From Myxococcales bacterium (lineage in GTDB: Bacteria; Myxococcota_A; Polyangia; Haliangiales; Haliangiaceae): a stretch of 64,000 nt of DNA. The notes beneath the pieces were generated by a model that searched no databases, had not been told where the DNA came from, and worked only from the letters and a program-made list of their open reading frames with translations. The translations under genes and the position numbers were made by a program. Below, piece after piece: positions 1-10,035 of this stretch (positions are counted from its first letter, which is position 1; every line of letters starts with the position of its first letter). The DNA is taken from the NCBI GenBank assembly GCA_016706545.1, contig JADJJK010000010.1, positions 124,001 through 188,000 of the forward strand, given 5' to 3'.

Positions 1-3000
1 GCCACCTGTGCCCACCGTCACCGCCACCGCGACGATGGTGGCCAGGCCGATGATGATCGCGTTGCGCCACGGGCCGTTCCAGAAGTCGACGAAGCCCTTG
101 ATGAACGTGGAGCTGACCAGGTCCGCGACCGACGCGGCCCAGGTCGACACCAGCTCACCGATGGCCTTGACCGCCTCGATGGTCTTGTCGATGGCCTTGT
201 CGATGAAGTCCTTGACCTGGTGGAGCTGGCGCTTCTTCTCGTCGAAGTAGCGGTTGGTGGCCGCCACCGCGCGGCTGTGCAGCTCGTCCACCTTGGCCTT
301 GGCTGCGTCGTAGGCGCGGTTGACCGCGTCCACGCCTTTTTGATACGCGGCCTCCACCGCCTGGTGGAGCTGGTTCTCCACCTGGGTCACGGCGTTGTTG
401 AGCGTCTGCTCGGCTTGGTCGACCGCGGCGATGGCGCGGTCCGCCGCGCGCTGGATGTTCTGCTCGAGCTGCTGCCCGGCGGTCTGGATCTTCTGCTGGA
501 GCTGGTTGCAGGCGTTGTTGAAGGCGTCGCGATACTTCTGCGTGGCCTGCTGGAGCTGGCGACCGAGGTCCTGGTTGATGAGCGAGACCGCCTGCACCAG
601 CGCGTCCAGCAGCGCGTTGACCGCGCGCTGGAACGCCTGCACCAGCGCGGTCAGCGCCTGGGTCAGCGCCTGCACCAGGGTTTGCAGCGCGCGCGCCAGC
701 GCCTGGATGGCCTGGCGGACGAGGTTGGCGACCGCGGAGATGATGCTGCGGATCGCGGCGGCGGCGGCCTGGATGGCGCCCTGGATGAGCTGCTTGACGG
801 CGTTGAGCGCGTCCATCGCGGCCTTGCGCGCGGCGTCGAGGAGCGCCATCGCCGCGTCGCGCGCGGCGTTGAGGATCGAGATCACCGCGGCGCGCGCCGC
901 CTCGAGGATCTGCTCCGCCATCGCCATCAGCTCGCCGATGCGCGCCTTGACCCAGTTGAGCGCCGCGCCGATGAGGCCACCGGAGTTCTGCGACTGCGCC
1001 TCCGAGCGCTTGGCGGCGGCCTCGCTCTCGGCCGACGACTTCTTGGCCTCCGCCTCGCGGGTGCCTTGATCCATCCGCTGCTTGTACTTCTGCTCGCCGT
1101 CGCGCGTGATCTGCGCCACCTGCTGCTGGCCGCGGGCGTTCAGATCGGTGGTGGTGCGGTTTAGCTCTTGCTCGCGCTGCTGGACCTGCTGGTTGCCCTG
1201 CTCGGTGAGGCGCTGCTGCTCGGCGGTGCCGCGCTGCTGCTCGGCGGCCACCTGGGTCTGATGCTGGGCCTGAGCCTGCGCGGTCTGCTGCGCGTGCTGG
1301 CTCTGCGCCACCTGCTGATCGGCGGCGCTCTTGGCCTTGGCTTGCTCCTGCCGCGCTTGCGCGGAGACCTGCGCGGTCTGCTGCTGCGCGGTCATGGCCT
1401 GCTGCGCGGAGGCGTCCTGCTGCTGGAAGCCCTGCTGCGCGGCCTGGTGCTGCGACTGATAGCCGGTCTGCGCCGCGGTGTTGTCTGCGCTCTGCGCGGC
1501 CTGCGCGCTCTGCACCGACGCAGCGCGGGTGGCCTGCGCGGTCTGCATGCCGGTCTGCGCGGTGCCCTGCGCGGTGGCGACCTGCTGGTTCATCTCGCCA
1601 GTCGCGGTGGCGGCGGTCTGCTGGCCCTCGTTCCAGACCTGGCCGGCCTCGGCGCTGACCTGCGCCGCGGTCACCGGCGGCGGCTGCGCTTCGATCTGCG
1701 CCTGCTGCGCGGTCGCCTGCTGCGAGGCCGCGGTCAGGTTGTCCTGCGACTGTTGCAGCGCCTGGTCGGCGTGGCCCTGGTACTCGCTGGCCAGCGTGCC
1801 GCCCGCGGCGGAGATCTGCGCGGGGCCCTGCTGCTGCGCGGCGCGGCCCACTTCGGACTCGATGTCGGCGATGGCGGCGGCGCGTGAGCGCGGGGCCGGC
1901 GTGCCTGGCTGGCTCGGCGGCGCCGGCGCGGCCTGCGGATCTTCCTCGGTGGCGCTGCGCGTGGGCACCTGGAGCTGGGGCGGCTGCACGTTGCGGAGCT
2001 GATCGAGCGCGGTGCGGCTCTTGCCTCGCTCCTCCTGCACCATGGTGCCCGCTTCTTGCGCGGCGCTGGCGTCGAGCTGCGGCATCGGCCGCGGCGCGTC
2101 CAGGTCGGCGAGCGCGCTGTTGTCGACGGGGCCGAAGTTGGCGCGCAGGGCGACCTGGCTTAGCTCGGCGGGCACGGTCAGCGCCGGGACGCCGCCGCTC
2201 TGGGCCGCGGCCTGGTTCACCAGCGCCTGGCTCTGCTGCAGCGGCCCGGTGACGGTGCCCGGGCCGGTGGCGGCGATGATGCCGGGCGGCGGCTGCTGGG
2301 CGATGGCCGCGCGCTGGGTCGCGGTGCTGCTGGCGTACTGCGCCTGCCGCTGCGCGCCGTCGGTGGTCACCTCTTGCGCGCCCTGCGTGCCTGCGGTGGT
2401 GACCGAGCCGGTCTGGCGCTCGGTGGACGCGGTGAGCTGCTGCCGCGCCGGGGCCTCGATGGTCGGCACCTGGCGCGCGAGCTCAGGTCCGAGCGGCGCG
2501 AGCTCGGTGGCTCGCTGGCTCTCGGCCGCGGGCGGGATCTTGCGCTGCGACCGCTGCTCGGCGTCGAGCTGCAGCGTGGCGTTGTCGCGGTCCTTGCCCA
2601 GGCTGACGGTGGATTGCACCATCTGCGAAGGGTCGGGCACGCCGGAGGCCGGCGGCGTCGGAGTGGAGATCTCCGGCGGCGCGGCGTTGGTGGTCGGGAT
2701 CTCCGGCGCCGCGGTCTGGTTGGCGGCGGTCGGGATCGACGGCACCGCCTGCTGCGGGCCGTTGTCCAGCGCGGGCGCGGTCAGCGTCACCGGGGTGCGA
2801 GCCTTGGCGCTGGGCAGCGCCGAGGCGTCCAGGTTGAGATCGGGCACCGTGCCGGTTGGGAGCTGCGCGTTGCCTGCGCTCGCCACCTTTACTTGCGCCA
2901 CGCGGTCGCGGACGGCGCCAGCGGCAGAGGGCGCGGGCGCCCGGGTGGCTGGCGCGGCCAGCGGCTGCGCGGCGGGGCTCGGGGAGGTGGCGGGCGCCGG

Positions 3001-5443
3001 CAGGTCCGACGCCGCGACGCTCGTCGAGGTGGACGGCGCGGTCGCGCTGCCGGTCAGCGGCGAGGTCAGCGGCTCTGCCTTGGGCGTCGGCGGCGATTCG
3101 CCGCGCGCCTGGATCTGCATGTCTGGCTGGGTCACCGGGCCGGTCGCCGGGCGCGCCACCGGGGTGAGCGGCATCGCCGAGAGCTGCGGCGCGGGCTGGG
3201 GGGCCGGGGCCTGCGAGCTGCCGGGCGCGGCTGCGCGGCTGCGCAGGCCGCTGGCGCCAGGCGTGTGCTCGCCGCGGCCGTCCTGGCTGATCAGGCGCTG
3301 CGAGGCCGCCGTGCGATCGAGCGCGGTGCGCGCGGGCGCTGGCGTGGCGGGGCCGCCGGTCACGCCTGCATCGGCGGTGGTGCTCTGCGACGTGGTCTCG
3401 AGCTGGGTGGCCAGGTTGCGCGCGCGCTTGGGGCCCGCGGCGTCGACGGCCGCGGGGCTGCCGCTGTCGCCAGAGGTCGCAGAGGTCGTGGCGGTCGTCG
3501 CGGTGGCGGTCGTCGTCGCGGTGGTCTGCGGTCGCTGCAGCCGGCGCCGCGGGCAACGCCTGGCCCGCAGGCTGCGCGCCCACCTCCGGCTTGGCGCGCT
3601 GCTGCTCGCGGCGCGCGCCCAGCGTCGCCGCCACCTTGTGACCGGCGTCGTCGCGGTGCGCGTCACCAGCCTCGGTCGGCGCGGGCGCCTGCGCGGTCGG
3701 CTGGCCCTGCGTCGCGGGCGCGGCCGGCCGCGCGCCGCTGAGTTGCTCGACGGCGGTGGTGATCATGCCGCCGACCTGCGAGACGGCGTTGCGCATGGGC
3801 TCCAGCGCGCCGCCCAGCGCGCCGGAGATCGCGGTGCCCATCTGGGTCAGCCGCGCGGTGAGATCTCCGCCGGCCTGCGGACCGCCAAGGGCAGAGGCCG
3901 GCAAGCCGAGCGCAGAGGCCGGCAAGCCCGCGGGGCCTGGAAGCTGCGGACCGCCGAGCGCAGAGGCCGGCAAGCCGAGCGCAGAGGCCGGCAAGCCCGC
4001 GGGGCCTGGAAGCTGCGGACCGCCGAGGGCGGAGGCCGGCAAGCCGAGCGCAGAGGCCGGCAAGCCCGCGGGGCCTGGAAGCTGCGGACCGCCGAGGGCG
4101 GAGGCCGGCAAGCCAAGCGCAGAGGCCGGCAAGCCGAGGGCAGAGGCCGGCAAGCCCGCGGGGCCGGGCGCGCCCGAGAAGCCGCCGAGGTTCTCCAGAT
4201 GTCCATGGACGCCGCCGGCGCCGGCCTGCACGGAGCCCGCCGCGGTGATGAGCTGCACCCCACCGCTACCGACGGAGACCGAGCCCATGGGCGACTGCAC
4301 GCCGAGCTGCATGCCGTCGCTGCCCACGTGCAAGTTGGCGCCGCCCATGGCCAGATCGGCCGACAGCCCCCCTGGCCCCACGCTCATCGCGCCGAACCCG
4401 GTCTGCAGGGAGCCAGAGATCCCGTTGGCGCCAAGCTGCAGCGAGCCCTGCGCGCCTTGCAACGTGACCCCACCAGCGCCCACCGAGAGGTTGGCCCCCG
4501 GGAGGTTGATGTTCAAGCCGCCAGCGCCCATCTGCACCGAGGCGGCTGGCCCCTCGGCGTCCGCGCCTTGCGCGGCCTGGGCCGGCTCCTCGAGCGCCAC
4601 CGCCTCTTCGTCGCCGTCAGCCTGCTGCTCCTCGGCGTGCTCCTGCGCGAGCTGGTCGGTCACCGCGCCAGCGCGCATCACGTCGGCGGTCGCGGTGGGC
4701 TCCGCCACCTCGCCGCGCGGCTGCGGCGCGAGCTGTCCTTCTTTGCCCACGTCGGCGGCCGGCGCGGTGGTGGGCTGGTCGCCGTTCTGCACGCCGTGGG
4801 CGCTGAGCGTCTCGGACGCCGCGCGCATCAGGTCCTGCAGCGAGCCGCCGATCGCCGCGGTCGCGGCGGCGGCTCCTTGCTCGAAGCCGGTGATGCCGAT
4901 ATCGGAGATCGTATCCGTGAGGTTGGCGGCCAGCTCGAAGTTGCCCATCACGCCGCGAAGCCGCTTGGCCAGCGGGTTCTGTCGCCGCCCCTCGCCCTGT
5001 ACCTGCGTGTCGTTGGTGTTGGCCACCTTGGCGATGGTCTGCAGCCGATCGCGGTTGGTGTGGTCATCCGTGCGCTCGCGCTCGGCGACGTGGGCGTCGT
5101 CCTTGAGATCGTCGGGCACCCACTTGTTGCGAGCCTCGATGTCGTCGAGATGCAGCGGCTTGAGGTTGGCGGCCGCTTCCATCACCTCGGTCAGCTTGCC
5201 GATCGCGGTCTTCACCCGCGGCTGGCTGTCCAGATCACCGATGGTGGACTCCAGATCGGCGAAGAGCTGCTGCGGCAGTTGCGAGAGGTTGGCAAAGCCG
5301 CGGCGCGAGGAGCCCTCGACCTGCGCCATCGTGCGCTTGCCGAGCTGATCGAGCTGATCACTTAGCGCGGTGTCCGCAGAATCCTGCGAGCGGCGCTGGG
5401 CGCGATTGTCTTGCCGTTTGCGACGCTCGAGACTCCGGCTCAT
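1..5443 (-). CDS. Giant Ala/Gln-rich coiled-coil protein, 3' end beyond the window, apparent frameshift near 3.5 kb
   Basis: Unrecognised giant protein starting at ATG 5443 and still open at base 1. Order from the N terminus: a charged helical region; a Gly-rich stretch of short repeats (GAGGV-like); a tandem LPASALG tract; a Pro/Ala/Thr linker; a very long Gln/Ala coiled coil; amphipathic helices; then VDFWNGPWRN followed by a hydrophobic segment (AIIIGLATIVAVAV). The first part is sensible in the frame with codon first bases at 3n+1 down to about 3545. From about 3530 to base 1 the sensible frame is 3n, open with no stop below 3847. One inserted base or two lost bases in a CGACGA/ACC-rich stretch would join them. 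The helical and hydrophobic C-terminal part recalls the central region of large polymorphic-toxin or contractile-injection-associated proteins, but that is inference from style; no catalytic domain is visible. The join may be an assembly error. Confidence 0.7.
3880..4170 (-). repeat. 21-bp tandem repeats encoding LPASALG
   Basis: Nine copies of a 21-bp unit encode LPASALG on the minus strand. They form one group of three and three groups of two, the groups being separated by a GPQLPGPAG spacer, so a higher-order unit of about 69 bp is also visible. The tract lies inside the giant coiled-coil gene. Because the unit is a multiple of three, copy-number change would alter linker length without breaking the frame. 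Confidence 0.9.
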
Positions 5444-5567
5444 GTGTCGTAGTACCCGATATCTGCACCAAAAACTCCCCTCCTTCCCGCCCGCTTCCGT
5501 CTGGCTGGCGGTGACATTTTTGGTCTGACCTATGCCTTGGTGATAGGTACAACAGACCTCAAGGAAA

Positions 5568-5586
5568 GCCCTTTCATTTCAAGGGC
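5568..5586 (-). terminator. Probable intrinsic terminator of the 5760-6758 gene
   Basis: On the minus strand GCCCTT and AAGGGC form a 6-bp stem around a 7-base loop and are followed by TTTCCTT. The hairpin sits 174 bp past the stop of the minus-strand gene ending at 5760 and before the start of the giant gene at 5443. The stem is short and the T-run is broken, so this is tentative. The rest of 5444-5759 shows only a small ACCTAT/ATAGGT inverted repeat (5528-5548), possibly part of the giant gene's promoter. Confidence 0.4.
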
Positions 5587-5759
5587 GTGCGTCAGGTCTT
5601 GGCATTCCCGTCCAGCCTGAGCGCTCGCCTACGAAAAAATCCGTATCGTTGCCCAGATCTTCATCTCATTGAAAATCCTATGAGATATGCGCCTGGCCCA
5701 CGCATCACGCGGGCGCTCGCCGGCAGTGCGGCGGCCGCGCCGCGCCGGCCTGAAGCCAG

Positions 5760-6758
5760 CTAGCGATAGAAGTCCTGCAACCGAGCCCACAGCTCCAGCG
5801 GGTCAAATCCAAGCAGGGCGAACGGATGGGCTCCGGAGTCGCGCAAGGCGGTGGACGCTCGCTGGGCCAGACCGCTGGCGCGGTCTCGCGCGGCGGCGGG
5901 CAACATGGAGGCGAGCATCCGAGCGCCCCGGTTGGCGACCGCGGCCATGGTCGCGCCGCCAAGGAGGCCCAGAAGCCAGGTGGGCGCCGGATCGATCACC
6001 ACGCGCTTGGCGGATAGCTCACGGCTGAGCTGATCGCTTGGGCCGGTGATGATCCGCTGCAGCGTGGCGCGCTCCAGGAACACGCCCAAGCTCGGCTTGG
6101 CCAGCGCCTCCTCCACGCGCGCGAGCACCCGCGGATACGCGGTGGGCCAGGCGCTCGCGAACGGGGCCTCGGCCACCTGGGCCAGCGCGCGGTGGGTGGT
6201 GACTCGATCGACCTGGCCGCGCCGCTTGCGCGCGATGACGGACGCATGCACGCCGCGGCGGTCGTCCTCGATCACGTACGCCACGAGCGCGCTGTCGTCC
6301 GGAATGAGCAGGTCGAACGTGCGCTGCACGGCCTCGTAGCTGGGCGTGGGCAGCAGCTCGAGCACGGCGGGATAGGTCCACAGTGCGTGCCCGCAGTGCG
6401 CCTTGAGCGCGCGCAGCGCCAGGAGCCCCTGCTCGACGAAGTCCTGCCCCATCCGCAGCGAACCGTCGAGCTGTCGCGACAGCTCGCGCAGCAGCGATCG
6501 CTCCACCGCGACCACCGCCGCCACCCCGAGCGTTCGCGCCAGCTTTTCGAGGTGATCTACGCCACACCACGCCGCGTGATCGAGTGTTCGAGCGCTGCGC
6601 ACCTGCGGACCGGCCTCGATCAGCCGCAGCAGCTGGGGCGCGCCGCCGGTGCTCGATTTCTCGACGACGGCTAGCGCCCAGGTGGGGCTTGCTTGCACGC
6701 GCGGTGGCACCAGGAGCTGCCACCAGCGCTGCCAGTGGTCGCGGTCAAGGCTCTCCAT
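5760..6758 (-). CDS. Hypothetical protein, 332 aa, C-terminal hydrophobic segment
   Basis: I do not recognise this family. The ATG at 6758 is preferred over a TTG at 6803 in the same frame because the protein then begins MESLDRDHWQRWWQLL. The first two-thirds is a soluble alpha/beta-like sequence with no obvious catalytic motif. Near the C terminus WLLGLLGGATMAAVA is hydrophobic enough to be a membrane hairpin or buried helix, and is followed by a basic Ala-rich helix. It is transcribed away from the barrel gene at 6833, with a 74-bp gap holding both promoters. The Trp-rich start and overall layout resemble proteins that score or monitor numeric input, but no function is assigned. Confidence 0.7.
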   Translation of the reverse strand: MESLDRDHWQRWWQLLVPPRVQASPTWALAVVEKSSTGGAPQLLRLIEAGPQVRSARTLDHAAWCGVDHLEKLARTLGVAAVVAVERSLLRELSRQLDGSLRMGQDFVEQGLLALRALKAHCGHALWTYPAVLELLPTPSYEAVQRTFDLLIPDDSALVAYVIEDDRRGVHASVIARKRRGQVDRVTTHRALAQVAEAPFASAWPTAYPRVLARVEEALAKPSLGVFLERATLQRIITGPSDQLSRELSAKRVVIDPAPTWLLGLLGGATMAAVANRGARMLASMLPAAARDRASGLAQRASTALRDSGAHPFALLGFDPLELWARLQDFYR

Positions 6759-6832
6759 CCGAATATCCGCATCGAGCACGCCGCACCTTACCTCGGCTTG
6801 CAACCGCGAGCGGACCGCGTAAGCATGCGCCC

Positions 6833-7342
6833 ATGAGAAACTTCAAGATCTCCATGGCAGCTCTGATGGCCGTCGCGGCCGCCACCGGCACGGCCTACGC
6901 GGGTGGCAGCCCCAACACGTTCGGCATCGGCGCAGAGGCGCTGTTCACCAACAGCGATGACAACATCGGCGGGATCTCGGGGAACTACGACTTTGGCGAC
7001 TTCCACCTCGGCGGCTTCCTCGGCGTCGCGGACCCGGCGGGCGCCAACAACACGCGCCTGGAGATGGGCGTGCGGTTCTTCTATCACCTGCACAGCTCGG
7101 CGATGGCGGACTTCGGCGTCGGCGGCGGGCTGGCGTATGCCAACACGCCGGTGGGCGGCGCGTCCGATGCAAAGAACGACGAGGTGTACCTGGTGCCCGG
7201 CATGCAGATCCGCGCCTTCATCTCTTCGAACGTGGCGCTGTCCTTTGGCGCCGGGATCGCGCTGGGGCTGGGCGACGCCGATGGCGTGCAGCTCGATGGC
7301 CACCTCACCAGCAACGCCGGCGTCCACTATTACTTCTTCTGA
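6833..7342 (+). CDS. Small outer-membrane beta-barrel protein, 169 aa
   Basis: The ATG at 6833 opens a clean Sec signal peptide (MRNFKISMAALMAVAAATGTAYA) cut after AYA. The mature part alternates hydrophobic and polar residues in short Gly-rich strands (GNYDFGDFHLGGFLG, DFGVGGGLAYAN, LSFGAGIALGLG) and ends in an aromatic C terminus, HYYFF. This is the signature of an eight-stranded OmpA/OmpW-like barrel inserted by the BAM machinery. There are no Cys residues and no catalytic motif, so a structural, adhesive or small-porin role is most likely. It stands alone: the gene before it is divergent, and the next gene is 119 bp downstream behind an 11-bp repeat array. Confidence 0.8.
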   Translation: MRNFKISMAALMAVAAATGTAYAGGSPNTFGIGAEALFTNSDDNIGGISGNYDFGDFHLGGFLGVADPAGANNTRLEMGVRFFYHLHSSAMADFGVGGGLAYANTPVGGASDAKNDEVYLVPGMQIRAFISSNVALSFGAGIALGLGDADGVQLDGHLTSNAGVHYYFF

Positions 7343-7347
7343 TCGAG

Positions 7348-7400
7348 CCAGGATCCGGCCAGGATCCGGCGAGGATCTGGCGAAGATCCGGCGACGATCG
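7348..7400. repeat. 11-bp tandem repeat array
   Basis: Four and a half degenerate copies of CCAGGATCCGG/CGAGGATCTGG lie head to tail just after the stop of the barrel gene. They are not translated in any recognised gene. The unit contains the palindrome GGATCC. There is no T-run, so this is not an ordinary terminator. Confidence 0.8.
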
Positions 7401-7461
7401 TAGAAAGCGCCGGCTTGCAGGCTGGCACCGGTCGCGGCCCTCGGCGTAGACTGCGATCACC

Positions 7462-8373
7462 ATGAAGTGGGAGCGCGGCTCGCGCGAGGATCATTTCGAA
7501 GACATCCGTGGGCAGGCTCCGCGCGGTCGCTCTCGCGGCGGCTCGGCGCTCAAGCTGGGCGGCGGAGGCGCCGCGGTCGCCATCCTGGTGGCGCTGGTCT
7601 CCCAGGTGCTTGGTGTCGACGTTGGCGGCCTCTTTGGCGGCGGAGCTGGCGGGGGCCAGGCCGGGCAAGCAGGTCAGATGCAACAAGGGCAGCCTGCGCC
7701 CAGCGGGACGCCCGTGAACCCGGCGACGGATCCGGACAACGAACTGCGCGAGTTCACGAAGTTCGTGAACAACAATGTCCAGGAGACCTTCGACGCGATG
7801 TTTCGCCGCGAGGGCAAGACGTATCGCTACGCCAAGCTGGTGGTGTTCACGGACGTGGTGGACTCTGGCTGCGGCCAGACCTCGTCAGCGGTGGGGCCGT
7901 TCTACTGTCCGCCGGACGAGAAGGCGTATATCGATTTCTCCTTCTATCGCGATCTGAAGGCGCGCTTTGGCGCGCCGGGCGATTTCGCGCAGGCCTATGT
8001 CATCGCCCACGAGATCGGCCACCACCTGCAGAACATCCTGGGCATCGACGACAAGGTCCGCTCGATGACGCGGAGCGATCGCGCCCGGGAGAACGAGTTC
8101 TCGGTGATGCAGGAGCTGCAAGCAGACTGCTTCGCCGGGGTGTGGGCGCACGTGGCGTCCAAGGCTGGCCTGGTGGAGGTCGGAGATCCAGAGGAGGCGC
8201 TCAACGCGGCCTCGCAGATCGGGGATGATCGGCTGCAGAAGCGCGCCGGAGTCCAGGTCAACAAGGAGACCTGGACCCACGGTTCGGCAGATCAGCGTGT
8301 GCGCTGGTTCCGCCGCGGCTTTGACAAGGGAGATCTCTCCGTGTGTGACACTTTCTCCTCTTCCGCCCTCTGA
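7462..8373 (+). CDS. ypfJ: YpfJ-type neutral zinc metallopeptidase
   Basis: Member of the YpfJ/KPN_02809 family (Pfam Zn_peptidase, PF04228), 303 aa, close to the usual length. Order of parts: a charged N terminus (MKWERGSREDHFEDIRG, typical of the family), one transmembrane helix at about residues 35-55 (GGAAVAILVALVSQVLGV), a Gly/Gln-rich linker, then the catalytic domain. The zinc site is HEIGHH near residue 185 with the downstream Glu in MQELQADCFAG. Conserved Cys residues (SGCG, FYCPPDE, ADCFAG) suggest a periplasm-facing domain with disulfides. The physiological substrate of this family is not established. The gene appears monocistronic, with its own start 119 bp after the barrel gene. 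Confidence 0.93.
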   Translation: MKWERGSREDHFEDIRGQAPRGRSRGGSALKLGGGGAAVAILVALVSQVLGVDVGGLFGGGAGGGQAGQAGQMQQGQPAPSGTPVNPATDPDNELREFTKFVNNNVQETFDAMFRREGKTYRYAKLVVFTDVVDSGCGQTSSAVGPFYCPPDEKAYIDFSFYRDLKARFGAPGDFAQAYVIAHEIGHHLQNILGIDDKVRSMTRSDRARENEFSVMQELQADCFAGVWAHVASKAGLVEVGDPEEALNAASQIGDDRLQKRAGVQVNKETWTHGSADQRVRWFRRGFDKGDLSVCDTFSSSAL

Positions 8374-8543
8374 TTTTTCGCCGCTGATTTCCGCCCGATG
8401 GCGCTGGTCGAGATCGGTGAGGTCATCGCGACACGCGGTCGACAACCTCTCGATACCTTTGAGATGTCGTCCGCGCGATCACCGGCGTCGGACACATACT
8501 GGAATTGCTCAAGAGTGACTCTCGCTTCCTGGTGACGCATGGC

Positions 8544-9782
8544 ATGCTGCACCGCGTGGCAGTGACGTCGTTTCCCAAGTCCGAAATCAAGATCCTCCTC
8601 CTCGAGGGTATCCATCCGGTCGCCAAGGAGGCCTTCGCGACCGAGGGGTACTCGGTGGAGGCGCTCAGCGGTGCGCTGGGCGAGGCCGAGCTCGCCGAGC
8701 GGGTGCGGGATGTGCATCTGCTAGGCATCCGGTCCAAGACGCAGGTCACCCCGGCGGCGCTCGCGGAGGCGCGCCGGTTGTTGTCGATCGGCGCGTTCTG
8801 CATCGGCACCAACCAGATCGCGCTGCGCGCGGCGACCCGTCACGGCGTGCCGGTGTTCAACGCGCCGTTCTCCAACACGCGCAGCGTGGCCGAGCTGGTG
8901 ATCGCCGAGATCGTCATCTTGTCCCGGCACGTGGGAGATCGCTCCCGCGAGGTCCACGAAGGCGTCTGGCGCAAGGTCGCCGTGGGCAGCCATGAGGTGC
9001 GCGGCCGCACGCTCGGGATCATCGGCTACGGCCACATCGGCAGCCAGGTAGGTGTGCTGGCGGAGTCCATGGGCCTGCGTGTCCTTTTCTACGACACCGC
9101 GTCCAAGTTGCCGATGGGCAACAACCGCTCGGTGCCGCGCCTCGAGGACCTGCTCCCGGTGTCGGACTTCGTGACGTTGCACGTGCCCGAGACGCCGCAG
9201 ACCAAGGACATGATCGGCAGCGAGGAGCTGGCGATCATGAAGCCCGGCGCCTGCTTGCTCAACGCCAGCCGCGGCACGGTGGTGGACATCGGGGCGCTGG
9301 CAGCCGCGCTCAAGAGCGGCCACCTCGGCGGAGCGGCCATCGACGTGTTCCCCGAGGAGCCGGAGCGCAACGGCGCCGGCTTCGAGTCGCCGCTGCGCGG
9401 CGTGAGCAACGTCATCCTGACGCCGCACATCGGCGGCTCCACGGAGGAGGCGCAGGAGGCCATCGGCCGCGAGGTCTCCACGTCGCTCATCAAGTTCGTC
9501 AACACCGGCACCACCGCGGGCTCGGTGAACTTTCCGCAGGTCGAGCTGCCGCTGTCGCGGGATGCCCACCGCATCCTCAACTGCCATCGCAACGTCCCTG
9601 GCGTGCTGCGCGACATCAACAAGATCGTGAGCGACATGAACGCCAACATCCGCGCTCAGGTCCTGTCGACCGACCAGGACATCGGCTATCTGGTCATGGA
9701 CCTGGACCAGGACGTGGCGCAGGACGTCCGCAACGGCATCGCCGCGCTCGATACCAACATCCGCACCCGCATCTTGTTTTGA
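8544..9782 (+). CDS. serA: D-3-phosphoglycerate dehydrogenase (SerA)
   Basis: Catalyses the NAD-dependent oxidation of 3-phosphoglycerate to 3-phosphohydroxypyruvate, the first step of serine synthesis. The protein matches the E. coli-type SerA along its length: IKILLLEGIHPVA at the start, FCIGTNQ, PVFNAPFSNTRSVAELVI, the Rossmann motif GIIGYGHIGSQ, the catalytic Arg in NASRGTVVD, Glu in DVFPEEP and His in LTPHIGGS. A C-terminal ACT domain (about the last 75 residues, beginning HRILNCHRNVPGVLRDINKIV) predicts feedback inhibition by serine. ATG 8544 is chosen because it gives 412 aa, near E. coli's 410; an in-frame start at 8505 is possible. It stands alone, with 250 bp to the next gene. Confidence 0.95.
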   Translation: MLHRVAVTSFPKSEIKILLLEGIHPVAKEAFATEGYSVEALSGALGEAELAERVRDVHLLGIRSKTQVTPAALAEARRLLSIGAFCIGTNQIALRAATRHGVPVFNAPFSNTRSVAELVIAEIVILSRHVGDRSREVHEGVWRKVAVGSHEVRGRTLGIIGYGHIGSQVGVLAESMGLRVLFYDTASKLPMGNNRSVPRLEDLLPVSDFVTLHVPETPQTKDMIGSEELAIMKPGACLLNASRGTVVDIGALAAALKSGHLGGAAIDVFPEEPERNGAGFESPLRGVSNVILTPHIGGSTEEAQEAIGREVSTSLIKFVNTGTTAGSVNFPQVELPLSRDAHRILNCHRNVPGVLRDINKIVSDMNANIRAQVLSTDQDIGYLVMDLDQDVAQDVRNGIAALDTNIRTRILF

Positions 9783-10035
9783 GCTTGCGGGTCGCGCGTC
9801 ATCTCGTGACGCAAAGGGATTCTTCAGTCGGCCTGTAGCTTCCACAGCAGAGGTGGACTGCCCTCTGCAGGTTGCAGTTGCGAAAAGCACGGCGGAGAAA
9901 ATGTGACTCCTGGCAGGCAACGTATCGCAACGCCTTCGTTTCTACCGGCGGCGCGACGACGTCAGCAGGAGATTTGCTGAGCAAGACGCAACTTGTTGTT
10001 GACTCGCCAGCACCACTCGATTCAGGCTGATTCTG

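Noticed and set aside
220..5365. Long plus-strand reading frames opposite the giant gene
   Set aside because: Their composition (Arg/Leu/His or Cys/Ala-rich, no domains) is what a GC-rich gene produces on its other strand; the minus-strand coiled-coil reading is coherent.
9796..9812. Hairpin GCGTCA/TGACGC after serA as terminator
   Set aside because: Short stem with no T-run on either strand; too weak to annotate.
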